From: Mesodorylaimus sp. YZB2_4
Lineage: Eukaryota; Nematoda; Enoplea; Dorylaimida; Dorylaimidae
Direction of reading: 5' to 3'
Assembly: GCA_030248295.1 (NCBI GenBank)
Contig: JASANH010000134.1
Coordinates: 1-64,000, forward strand
Length of the DNA stretch: 64,000 bases
Shown here: positions 54,501 to 64,000 of the stretch, in pieces
Layout: each line of letters opens with the position of its first letter
How positions within the stretch are numbered: the stretch's first letter is position 1
Translations under genes and position numbers: made by a program
The notes under the pieces: model-generated
Databases searched by the model: none
Seen by the model: only the letters and a program-made list of their open reading frames with translations
Told to the model about the DNA's origin: nothing

Positions 54501-55931
54501 ATGCGAGACCAGCAAGAAATTGCTATTCCCACTTTGTGAAACTTGTGCTGGCTCCCAACAGCAAGACCCCTGTCAGCATTCAGACGATGAGCGCGCAATG
54601 GTTGGGAGCTGGGCAAAACTGGAACTGAAAAAACGCGCTGGAGCTGGGTTATCGCATCCTTGAAACATATGAGGTAGATGACTTTACCGGGATGTCTACG
54701 TTTACATTCTGATAATGGCAAGCAATGCTTCCGTAAATTCAATGAGTTTCCGTTTTACAGGTTTGGCATTTTGAGGAGACCGAACAGTATGATCCAGAGT
54801 TGAATCCAGACGGCGGGCTTTTCACAGCATACATCAACGAAGTTTTACGTATCAAACAAGAGGCTGATTGCTGGCCATCTGAGTGCGATACTGAATGAAA
54901 AAAAGTCGCGTTTTTGGAAGAATGGAGAAAACGAGAAGGCATTACCTTACGAATCGAACGAATGCTGAAAAATCCAGGATTACGAGCTCTTGCGCTTACA
55001 ATAGGTGCGCTTACAGATACAATATAGTTATCTGGGTGCTGCTTTTTTGTATTTTTCCTCATTGCAGCTTTTGGGGGAAGTTTGGTCAGCGCAGCCAACA
55101 ATCAAAGATTGAGTATTTCATTGATCCTGCCATATTTTTCAACTTAGTTTTTGATCCAGCAGTATCTACGAAATCTGTTCGCTTTGTCAATGACGAAATG
55201 ATTTCCGTAACTTATACCATGCAAAACGACTTTGTGGAAGTTCTGGCAAACACGAATACTGTTATCGCTGCTTACACCACTGCGCAGGCTCGCTTGAAAC
55301 TGTACAGCTACATTGAAAAGCTACAAGATAGAGTACTTTACTTTGACACCGTTAAGGTCTTCATCCAATAGTTCATATTAAGCTTTTATTGCTGAGGTAC
55401 ACCCTATGTTGCAGGACTCCATTATTTGTATTGATCGCTCGCACGATATTTACCATCCCATGCTGGGTACTTACCTCGGTATGGGAAGGTTTCCATATAG
55501 CAATTAACTTGGTACTTCTGTCATAAGAATTATTTATTTATTCTGGAGAGATGACAGACGAACTGGAGAAAGATCATAGGATTGGAAGCTACATTACTGA
55601 GCTCGTCAGTGGAGGACCTAAGCACTATGCGTACAAAGTATGGAGCACAAAGGAGGAAAAAGAAAAAGTGTTCACAAAGGTGAAAGGATTTGCCATCAAT
55701 GAGTCGAATTCAGCAGCCATCAACTTTGAAGCTCTACGGAAAAAAGTGTTTGCTTCTGTTCGAAGCAAAGATAGGCAACAAACCGAGATTCGAATTCAAC
55801 GGATCGAACGGACAATTGACCGGAATGTTGTGACCGTTGTACGTAAGAAAGTATATAGAATCGCCTACGACAAACGTGTTGCAAAACAAGATTTTAGTAC
55901 TGTACCGTATTGGTACAGATATGTTGCCTGA
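51595..55931 (+). pseudogene. Polinton/Maverick protein-primed DNA polymerase B, intron-rich and decayed
   Basis: N-terminal remnants (ITAANYYDLRPMFIKNSRQF) precede a Cys/His zinc-ribbon array from 52180 (KCNKCNRF...CKTC-type pairs). Exonuclease motif I appears as FYNLEC, where family members have FYDxEC. Exo II is AIAHNSKGYDGQF; RDSYCFLPMPLSSLPSAFG follows. The palm has GPMDARKAFHGGRTNAT, motif A YIDVLSLYPY, motif B FWGKFGQR, and motif C YFDT|DS split by intron 55351-55414. The frame ends YDKRVAKQDFSTVPYW. About ten GT-AG introns of 57-150 nt fit (e.g. 52654-52803, 53153-53215, 53422-53493, 53832-53898, 54016-54086, 54238-54294, 54674-54760, 55005-55067). Stops interrupt exons near 51895, 53271, 53957 and 54895, with shifts near 54631 and 54999. 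It would replicate the element if intact; this copy cannot. Confidence 0.9.
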
Positions 55932-56176
55932 AAAACGCCAAAGGGTAAAAGACAGAATGACTTGATCTACAGTAGTGTACTATACGTTAAACGTCCAATT
56001 ATGGTCCATTGTACTTTTCCCGGAGCTGCCATATACCAGTAGATGCGTACACAGCCAACGCGCGAACTGAGGCGCAGAAAATCGGGTCACATAGCGAGTA
56101 CCGGGGGGGGGGGGCAACGAACACTTGTGCAGGGCTATCCCTATGAGGTTAGACCATCCTGGAGGGGTACACTACT
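55932..56176. other. flank of the inverted-repeat element
   Basis: It includes a G11 run at about 56103. No gene is recognised. Confidence 0.35.
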
Positions 56177-58090
56177 AACTCCGTCTGAGGGATATGTATG
56201 GTGTGAAACACACAACCAAAAGTTGGCTTGGGAGTGTCAGCGATACCACATCATCTTGGGAGTGTCAGCGATACCACATCATCTTGGGAGTGTCAGCGAT
56301 ACCACAAGTACACAATCGTTGATTGCGAAGTGAAGTTCTTTGATTGCAACTGTTGTTTAACTAATTTTCAGAACGGTGTGTGACAGCTGTGTCAGTTAAT
56401 TTTGCTGAACTGACAAGTTTTACTGGGACCGATCCTAATTGCATCTTGTTTAAAAGGTGTGATTTGGACACAGTAGCCATGCTCATCGCGAAAGGTCATA
56501 AAGCTCTGCTAAGAAATAGTCTGACTATAATTTAGTGTGATGCAGCCTGCCAGTACGAACTATGTCGGTAAGAGAAAAACAACGGAGAACAAATAATTCC
56601 CGACGATCGAAACCAAGAAAGATTTAAGAAATACAGAGTGAAATCTAGTGAGCAGTGAAAAGGTGTGAAGCTTCAGCATGATTGCAAATCAGATTTACTC
56701 TCAAACGGCTGGGAGATTATCAAAGAGTCTTAAGGAAGGGTAGTCTGCAAAGCCTAACGCTGCAATGGCAATCGAGGTGCATGAGATTTGCTGGGCGTGT
56801 GGTCAGCAAGCCGCAGTTGAGATCTAGTTATTTTTCAAACATGACATCGTCAATTGCTCGAAACTTTAACTGTAGGTACACCACTAAAAAAGGTTCCTTG
56901 AAAAGGACCAGGCCTGGGGCTTAGGAATGGAGAACACAAAGCTTCCACGAAAAAACCATGCGAAAAATTTCCCCTCTTCACCTGCTACTCTATTCCTAAG
57001 CCCTGACATTCGATCGCCTGAGATATACGGTGGGTAATATATTGCGTGCCGACTCAGAATGCATGAAAGCATTTGCTGCATTGCTTGCATGGTCACCTTA
57101 TGCGCTTGTTCCAGTAGAGGCACAGTATTTTGCTCAGTGTTTTAAGTAAACTGTGCATCCGATGAATTTTCAGTCCGTTATGTCAATTTTAGGCATGTTA
57201 GGATTGCAACTTGTAGGTCGATGAATCCAATGCCAACTACGCCAACAATTGTGTGAAACAGCCATTGCGTCTAGCATCAAGCTTCCTGTGCTGTGGCCAT
57301 TTCACGTTATAGAACCTAACTGTATTGACCACATCCCCCAGAAGCTCCAGTATTCGCGCAGCTACGCACAATGCTACCATTTGTCAGGCTTAGGAATAGA
57401 GAAGCTCGTGCAAAGGGAAAATTTTTCGCATGGTAGCCGTTTGAGAGTAAATCTGATTTGCAATCATGCTGAAGCTTCTAAACTTTTCACAGCTCACTAG
57501 ATTTCACTCTGTATTTCTTAAATCTTTCTTGGTTTCGATCGTCGGGAATTAGTTGTTCTCCGTTGTTTTTCTCTTACCGACATAGTTCGTACTGGCAGGC
57601 TGCATCACACTAAATTATAGTCAGACTATTTCTTAGCAGAGCATGATGACCTTTCGCGATTTACAGCATGGCTACTGTGTCCAAATCTTACCTTATAAAC
57701 AAAATGCAATTAGGATCAGTCCCAGTAAAACTTGTCAATTGAGCAAAATTAACTGACACAGCTGTCACACACCGTTCACAAAATTAGTTAAACCAGTTGC
57801 AATCAAAGAACTTTACTGCGCAATCAACGATTGTGTACCTACACACACACCTATACTTACAGCGAGCGGCCATTCGTTTCAAGCCACCCTTCCAATGCTT
57901 GTGATCAGCGTCGGCCATACCACCATGCCATTTTTTGGTGAACGCCCGCCGCTCTCGTAGCTCCATGCGAGAAAGGAAACATGGAGGAAACGTTGTATAG
58001 GACGGATCATGGATGATGTGGTATCGCTGACACTCCCAAGCCAACTTTTGGTTGTGTGTTTCACACCATACATATCCCTCAGACGGAGTT
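56177..58090. mobile_element. 1.9-kb element with long inverted repeats
   Basis: Left arm 56177-56710 and right arm 57435-58090 are inverted copies (shared AACTCCGTCTGAGGG outer end, TTAGTGTGATGCAGCCTGCC inside). The right arm carries ~150 bp absent from the left. In the left arm a 25-nt unit TTGGGAGTGTCAGCGATACC.. is tandemly tripled (56229-56305). Both arms encode GYVWCETHNQKLAWECQRYH, loosely like a FLYWCH-type zinc-binding motif. The ~700-bp middle has a second, weaker inverted pair (CTTAGGAATAGAG..). It sits between the Polinton polymerase and ATPase, so it probably inserted into the Polinton. Confidence 0.6.
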
Positions 58091-58122
58091 CGCTGGCTAC
58101 ACCCCAAATACCCGCCCGATGG

Positions 58123-58158
58123 CTCCTAGACCGCAGTATTTAAACTGCGGTCTAGGAG
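58123..58158. repeat. 14-bp perfect hairpin
   Basis: CTCCTAGACCGCAG is followed by an 8-nt AT loop and its exact complement. It lies just outside the long-inverted-repeat element. It could be a structural signal or the terminus of a small element. Confidence 0.5.
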
Positions 58159-58646
58159 TTCTATTCTCACACCCTGGCTCCAAACACAGTGGCTCCAAGC
58201 TTTTTGCTAGGCGACAAATCAAGCCAGAGCCATAGTCGCAAAATAATATTTCTATATTTTCGCCAAACAGGTCTCAGGCGACAAAGTTACCCCAGCTGCC
58301 TTTATAGGAAAGTGCCAAACTAATACTAGACAGAAAAACACACATGCAAAAGTATCCTTTACAAGCTAGACATGGGGCCAATCCAAGGATGTTGCCGACA
58401 TTGTGAACCTTTTTGAGTGCCGTGCCGTACCCCAGCCATGATCTCACCCGAGAAAAAACCTGAAATGAACATACTCAGAAAGAAGAGAGATGAATTTATG
58501 TCTTTCGATCACATAACAGCGCGATGATTTTTTCAAGCATTTTGCCTTCGGCTTTTGACTTTAACAAAGCAAAATGAAAAAAAAAGCAAAAAGAAGAATA
58601 AACGGAATGAACCCAGCTGATTGGGTGGACGATTGATGAGCTAGAG
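58159..58646. other. no gene recognised
   Basis: Nothing supportable is seen between the hairpin and the copia relic. Confidence 0.4.
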
Positions 58647-59203
58647 TTAAAATGTTAGAATCCCCCAACTGTTGCAAGCTAAGGAAAAGTATTGATCCTT
58701 GCCCCCGTCTAGTGCGTGCTGCCATATCGTGTGCGAGTTTCCTGCAGTCACGCTTGCAATGCCCTGGGACTTCACAGTGAAAACATCGCTCCTTAATGCC
58801 TTAGCTGTGCAGTACGACTTACTCGCCCTATGCCACATTTCAGTTTCCACCGCTCTCGTGGTGTTTTTTGTTGTCTTTTCGACAAGCTTCAGCACGCAAC
58901 CAGCTCATTATGTAGTCTTCGGTCATTTCTTTTCCTGGCTGAGCCGTCGACACGACTACACTAGCTTTCCAACAGACTCGCTAAGACGGCTTCCACAAAC
59001 TCCGTCTCCGCAACCCGCTGCCCCATACCCGCGAGCTGGCTCGCAAGAGCGCTCATATGGCTCAAATGTTGCTCCATCTGCTGTTCCTGGCTTTGACCAG
59101 CTTTTATCTCGCCACTCATTTTTTCGGTTATGAGTTGTCTACGTAATTCTCGCACTTGTCCTGCTCTCCTTTGTTCTAAAAATGACTCTCTATGCGTTTC
59201 CAC
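58647..59203 (-). pseudogene. Ty1/copia-type Gag relic
   Basis: The minus frame from 59203 reads a helical Gag segment (QSQEQQMEQHLSHMSALASQ, LAGMGQRVAETEFVEAVLAS) of the UBN2/copia Gag type. After stops and shifts, a zinc knuckle CFHCEVPGHCKRDC (C-x2-C-x4-H-x4-C) is readable at 58744-58785. No protease, integrase or RT follows within this stretch. It is a degraded fragment inserted between Polinton genes. Confidence 0.7.
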
Positions 59204-59629
59204 GCATCATTTGCTGGTATTGCGCTCTGTGCTAAGAACAAGTAATCGCCTCTTACACCTTGACTGAGTCTTGACAATGACGAACAAGTTCACCAGCCAG
59301 TGACATAACCCCGTCTGATCTCTTACTGCTCGTTTCCCCTCATCGACTGATTGGTCAGCAGCATAGTACTGTCAATAATCGGTGGCATTTTAACGTGGCA
59401 ACTCAAGGAATGCACCCCCTAAAAAGTTGAAGTTCGACGATGTCTGCTAGATGGCGGGGCGGCGTCCCCCGTAGCGGAGGTGGCGCGTGGCTGAGTGGCG
59501 CGTCAGCTGGCTGGCGGCTATCGCCCTTGGGGTCGTCTGAGGAGGGTGTCTGGTTTTAAGGGGGGTGGTCCTCGGAGACTGGTTATAGACTGGTTTTTAT
59601 TATTCAAGTTGAGCCGTAAACAGTATTTG
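59204..59629. other. no gene assigned
   Basis: The minus strand may hold the decayed start of the copia Gag. A GC-rich stretch at 59440-59580 carries no motif I recognise. Confidence 0.35.
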
Positions 59630-60075
59630 ATAGGTGGAGGAACGAACGTGGGAATATTCGGTCCGACTGGTAGGAGCCTTGAATTTTAGAAAATTTTTGA
59701 AATAGAACAAATTTATATTTTTCTAGGTTCCGGCAAAACTTCGTTGCTCTGTTGACTGGAATAAAAATGAATTCGGCCGGATATTTTAAAAACAAATTTT
59801 CGAAAATATATTTCTTTTATACATTCTATGAAACTTTATACGATTATTTGAAAAAGAATTTGGGGGATAAGATTATATTTTATCGAGGATTCCCGGACCG
59901 TCAATTTTTTGAGGGTTACATCAAACCGTTTTCGTGCGTCCTATGCGATGACTGGACGACCAAGCTCACGCATCGGCTTTAATGAACGATTTTGTCAAAG
60001 GTGGTGTGCATCATAGCAACACGAATTTAATTTTGATAAGTCGATCGATTCATGACAAATCTAAATTTGGAAGTT
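59630..60075 (+). pseudogene. Polinton/Maverick FtsK-HerA-type packaging ATPase, decayed
   Basis: Walker A reads GPTG|SGKTS, with an intron (59670-59726, GTAGGA..TTCTAG) inside the P-loop glycines. After a frame change the sequence runs KNKFSKIYFFYTFYETLYDY, KIIFYRGFPD, then Walker B FSCVLCDD. A second shift near 59980 leads to VKGGVHHSNTNLILISRS, the H.N.S.I...QN-like sensor region of viral/Polinton A32-type ATPases. In an intact element it would pump DNA into capsids. Two shifts and a stop after SLLC make it inactive. It is on the same strand as, and about 4 kb downstream of, the polymerase. Confidence 0.8.
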
Positions 60076-60772
60076 CGATAGTAAGCAGCGGTGCCAGCCG
60101 TGTCTCCCACGCCTTTCAAATCCTACTGTAGAACGGGCACACTCGGCGCGTTTGGCGGGAATTTGAATTTTTTTGTGAAGTTCTGCTATCTTCTTAAAAT
60201 GTTTGTTGTTTCGTTTCAGGCTTTCGTATTTACCCGTTTGGCTCGAGATTTTCATTCTTCGCATACATTTTCGTATCAATCGAATTTTCCCATAGGTTTT
60301 CTCTTGGAAGCTTACGCGAGAGCGGTCGAGCGCGCCAGCGTGGACGAGTCGGAGACGGACTCCCCGAAAATTGGACATCTTTTTGTCAATGATTCGCCCA
60401 GATTAGCTCTTTTCCTCGTGGTCACTGCTAATGTGATTAAGCCGCAGTTCGAACGACGACAATCAGTCAATATTGGTAAGAAGGGGAAAGAAAATTACGT
60501 TCTTTAGCGGCAAAGTATATTTTCCGCATTGACTGTATTTTATCCGCCTCCTGGAACCCTCAACGACTTTACTAATAATATGGCTAAAGGCAATGCTAGC
60601 AATGCCGCCGATAACAAGGCCGGCTTCGCTGCTGCAAAATCGGGACTGAGAACATTTTATTTTTTGAGTCAACGGGATTTTGGATATGCTCACAAAATCG
60701 CCGTTGCTGGTCACTTCTGGCGCTGCCAATATCGACAAGGTCAAACGGCGATAAGAGGACGAGGCTGAATCG
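60076..60772 (+). other. Polinton interior, unassigned frames
   Basis: The plus frames at 60091-60507 and 60529-60768 are open but show no motif I can assign. Given their position between the ATPase and the next Polinton protein they may be decayed capsid-region genes. An alanine/asparagine-rich segment (AKGNASNAADNKAGFAAAKS) is notable. Confidence 0.35.
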
Positions 60773-61258
60773 ATGGATCCCCGTATTGGTACCGGCCCAG
60801 TAAAACAGCGAAAGCTGGTGATGGAAAGAAGAGATTCGACTAGCCCCGCTCCTCCTCCTAAGCTCTATCCCGTTTCTCATCGAGCAACCGTCGGTGGTAA
60901 TGGCAGTGGTCAGGCGCAAAATGATGCTCATCAAGAGCTTATGAATTCAACCAGTTCCTCCATGATTTCCCTGCCGGCCGCTGCAAAAATTCGCATGTTA
61001 AAATTAGCAAAAATTTTTCTCAAACTCAAAATTCGAATGCATCCAAAGACCGGCATTTTATCATTTCCTTCTCTGCGCCTCAATGCTCCGGAGGAAATGA
61101 TCATGGGAAGTACGCCGATCGTCGATGTTTTACTGTATTTTAGCATCGATTCAAGAAGCCACGCGCCCAGACCGCGAGAGTTGTATAATTTGTGCACATT
61201 TCTTGTAAAAACCGGTCTCGACCATAGCCTCGCTTTTCACCCATTTAAAAAAACCTAG
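60773..61258 (+). CDS. Polinton/Maverick accessory protein, C-terminal type
   Basis: A 161-aa frame starts MDPRIGTGPVKQRKL, has a Ser/Pro-rich middle, then AAAKIRMLKLAKIFLKLKI and the block IMGSTPIVDVLLYFSIDSR with PRPRELYNLCTFLVKTGLDH. This G..I.GS.I.D.......R...P.G...F...L......L pattern is what I recall at the C-terminus of the Polinton accessory protein whose N-terminal KKMxLV half is seen at 47050-47421. The match is from memory of the pattern only. The frame is uninterrupted. Same strand as polymerase and ATPase. Confidence 0.5.
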   Translation: MDPRIGTGPVKQRKLVMERRDSTSPAPPPKLYPVSHRATVGGNGSGQAQNDAHQELMNSTSSSMISLPAAAKIRMLKLAKIFLKLKIRMHPKTGILSFPSLRLNAPEEMIMGSTPIVDVLLYFSIDSRSHAPRPRELYNLCTFLVKTGLDHSLAFHPFKKT

Positions 61259-62928
61259 CGTGCTTTTATGGCAAATGCAGAGGCCTTTGATTGAAAAAAC
61301 CATTGGGTCGTGAAAAGAACTTTATGTAGTTTATGGCACGCATTGCTCGCAAATTTCAAATATATGTACCGTGCTCTCCATCCTACAGGTGAAAAGAGAC
61401 TAGACGCGTTGCTTCGAGCATACTGTAGTGTACATGATATAGTATACATTGCTGTATTTATCAATATTGCTGGAATGCTGACACGCAAGCGACTCGTACA
61501 ACACTAGATAATGGATGACGTTACATTTTTGCCAACCTCACCATATCTGTGTATATGTTGATCGATGTGGATACCTAGTTTTTATTTTTATGCCATCTGT
61601 CTGCGCTCTGTCTGTCCTACAACAAGGGTGGGCCATCTATTGCAGTGATAGTACACATTTCAGCGCTTGCTCGATTCCTTATGCTTGCTTTTGTTTTCAT
61701 TCCTTGCAAGTAGTCAGCTCTGTTTTTCTTTATGCAATGTCGACAATTCCGCCATTTGTATTTTCACATGCCTTTGTCGTGTTGTATTTCCATCTCTCTC
61801 GCCGATGTCCCATCGCTCAAACACTTTGTTATCCCCCTGGTCGCTGTCATCGTTGCATGTCTCAGATTTAGCATGTGGTTTATCTAGCCCATCTGCATCG
61901 CCCTCAGGAGCGCGCGCCAATCGATGTCGATCATCATTCATTCCTCAATGACTTAGCCTGTAGGTATCTCAATCATGTGTCTTATGTTGCGCTTCCACCC
62001 GTTTTGTCGCTGGCTGGTTTCGAACAGCATGTTGCGCCTCTGCCCATTGTACGCGCCTAGATCCCTCTATAGCGAATACATAGCTCCTCATGTACTGCTA
62101 CATTACATTTTCGCGCGCCGAGTACGCCACTGAGGTCATTGCCGGCTTCATATAAGCCCGCTCTTGGGCAACCTCATTCGCGTTGAACACGCCCCCACTC
62201 ATCGTTGATATCCACCAAACCTATCCATTTCGCCGCATCGCCGCGTGCCGCTTCTACTAGCCCCTCACCATCCACCTATTGCACACATCTCACCCACCTA
62301 CCCGCCCTTGGGTGCCATGGTTTCCAACGCCGTCCGAGGTCATTGCCTCTCCCAACCCTGCGTCCTGCAGGCTCTGCAATATCATTAGCATACTCCCCCA
62401 AGTTAGATGCTCTGGACTTTTTCGAGCTTCAGCTACAGCTTTGCTTATCGACTTCCATCGCTCCGTGGACATTAGGTCGCGGTCACTGTAGCGTCGCTGT
62501 CCGCCATGCAATCAGGATGTGGTCCCCTTCACCGCCATGCTTATTACCACACCCCACCCTCGCCGCCTCGAGCCTATGTGCACCCCATCTCCTCCCTGTG
62601 TTTTGGATAGCTAGCAGTTATTCGTGCTTGTATGCCTTTGTAATCTCCTGAGTGAGGAGAGCCAGATGATCATCCAAGTTAAATCAAGACCTCTCACGTA
62701 CCTCTCATTGGCCCAGCCCCATCGTAAGCCTGTTCATGGAGGTATTTCGTATTGATTTTGCATTCGTTCCGTAAGAATTCCCCTTTTTTTGTCGCAATCG
62801 CTTACCCTGTCAAAGCTTCTAGAACGACGAAGCCAAGAAATTTGGGCAATTGGAGGAAGGCCAGGAGGAGGAATTGGAGGAGGAATTGCCACTGGGGAAG
62901 TGCAATGTTCGCACATACAAGTGCTTAC
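61259..62928. other. no gene recognised
   Basis: Long plus frames at 61515-61871 and 62205-62651 are Ser/Pro/Cys-rich translations of a pyrimidine-rich region and show no motif. No repeat link to the rest of the window was noticed. Confidence 0.4.
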
Positions 62929-63466
62929 CTTCAGTTTCTTTCCAGTTGCAGGTTCAGTAACAAAAGCTCCCAGTTTCACATTTCCACGTCGACCTTGACC
63001 ATGCTTGTCATTGACAAGCAAAACACTAAATCGGCAAAATCCGCCAGGCAATACTTGACTGTATAAAAGCCACGGAAAAGCGTTTACGTGAATGATCGTG
63101 CGAAAAAGACCAGTTCCTCTCGCCACACGTGATGGGTGGAAAAAAGTAAACAGGAGGTGGTGTCCATGGATGTTCCAGGAGATCGTGAAGGATTTTCTGA
63201 TCAGTGCCTGATTGCGAGACGTAGTGGCCAATATCACGTGTATCCGACTCTGTGGGTTCAAAAGCATTTGCAAACGAGTTGCTTGAAACAAACGCCCCTT
63301 CAATTTCCCCCTCAAAACTTGGCTCGCCTAAAGAACTAGAAACAACAGCAGGCTCTTCGAAAATAGCATTGGGTGGCGAAGTTTCTTCAATCCTCTTAAA
63401 TTTCGGTGGAAAATATGCCAAAATGGTTCCTTGTCGTTTCTCCATGATCAGGGGAAGAATATACAA
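62929..63466 (-). pseudogene. hAT transposase N-terminus, ZMYM1/TTF-zinc-finger type
   Basis: The first frame (from 63466) reads DIGHYVSQSGTDQKILHDLL and EHPWTPPPVYFFPP, the standard lead-in of ZMYM1-like hAT transposases. A one-base shift near 63130 moves to the frame RGTGLFRTIIHVNAFPWLLY, GGFCRFSVLLVNDKHG, KLGAFVTEPATGKKLK, the TTF-type finger (W..YS....G.FCK.CVLF pattern, here with Arg-Phe-Ser replacing the expected KYC). It ends at a good donor K|GTAAGC (62929/62928). The RNase-H core would lie further left but is not seen in this window. One finger cysteine appears lost and a shift is present, so it is decayed. Confidence 0.7.
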
Positions 63467-64000
63467 ATCTCAAAAAAAAAGTACATTGCTCAGGCTTAAA
63501 AAAGTGTCTTGTAAGAGCGATTTTTCACAAATTTCGCCTCCGAATTAAAAGAAATTTCTTACCACAAGCCAAATTGGCAGGTGGAAGAATTCGAATTTGT
63601 AATTTATACATATTTTCCTTAGTGGTCGCGACAAATCCGATATTTGACTAGCGTTTTAGTTCGGCAGCTGTTGCCTCTGAATTTGGCAAAAAAATTAAAA
63701 AATTTTAGCCAAAAAATCTTTCTTGCAAGTTAATATTTGTCTGACTTTGTCAAAGTATCATCTTCTCACAATTTTTAAAACTTTGTACGTATTCTGATTG
63801 TGGTATAGTAAACCAGGCGTCATCAGAATTTATGACAAAATGCAAAATAGAGAGTACAGCCATCAGGAGTTGGATACGTGCTGCGACAAAATCCTCAAAT
63901 AAGTGAATCCGTCAATTTTTAACTCACAGTATGCCACGGTTTCCCAATATTTTTCACCCATACGGGTCAAAAATTAACAAAAGACTTACACGTGGTAAGA
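63467..64000. other. no gene recognised
   Basis: AT-rich upstream flank of the transposase fragment. Nothing supportable is seen. Confidence 0.4.

Noticed and set aside
53260-54900. Alternative genetic code reading TAA/TGA as sense
   Set aside because: The interrupting codons are mixed (TAA, TGA), they occur along with frameshifts, and the intact CTLD-PAN genes end in TGA. Decay is the simpler explanation.
55341-55360. Polymerase motif C apparently mutated to DTVK
   Set aside because: A 64-nt GT-AG intron (55351-55414) lies exactly between DT and DS; splicing restores the normal motif, so the catalytic residues are not lost.

Overview
The window reads as animal (invertebrate metazoan) nuclear DNA. 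Coding is broken into short exons by spliceosomal GT-AG introns, mostly 57-90 nt. Secreted C-type-lectin/PAN proteins and a rhodopsin-type GPCR relic are present, and most of the rest is transposon-derived. No bacterial operons, rRNA, functional tRNA or CRISPR were seen. The phylum cannot be fixed from sequence alone.

Layout. 0-8 kb: nested DNA transposons. A 4.3-kb hAT element (2478-6796, 8-bp target duplication) holds a SINE and a second 1.2-kb hAT element (5379-6552, perfect 8-bp duplication CCCCAGAT) carrying a broken transposase C-terminus. 8.2-14.2 kb: a GPCR pseudogene whose ~4.9-kb intron contains an EnSpm/CACTA-like transposase fragment and a Ty3/gypsy gag-protease piece. 14.5-35.8 kb: a cluster of secreted CTLD+PAN genes. 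Two are intact by my exon reconstruction (21092-22138 and 33263-34489, both minus strand, four exons, 275 and 265 aa) and three are pseudogenes. They are interleaved with a mariner (17386-18674), a family-B DNA polymerase relic, SINEs, an EnSpm-like transposase gene (23956-27031), and a BEL/Pao relic cut by a Harbinger-like element (30997-32184).

36.9-39.2 kb holds an unrecognised five-exon gene with one frameshift. Its 3' part is duplicated in inverted orientation at 49.8-50.9 kb. 47-61 kb holds two Polinton/Maverick remnants: a minus-strand one (47.0-49.6 kb) and a plus-strand one (51.6-61.3 kb) with an intron-rich, decayed protein-primed DNA polymerase B, a packaging ATPase and an accessory protein. 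A 2-kb inverted-repeat element and a copia gag relic interrupt the second. The window ends with the N-terminal part of a hAT transposase of the ZMYM/TTF-finger type (62.9-63.5 kb).

The likely functional host genes are the two CTLD-PAN genes, possibly the 37-39 kb gene, and a small secreted peptide at 20.6 kb. A recurring theme is dense arrays of short degenerate motifs (GATATA, TGACC, AACGATA, GGGTC, TTGGCA, GGAGTC). At least three of these sit just inside the ends of DNA transposons, so they look like subterminal transposase-binding arrays. All calls are by eye; no database search was run.
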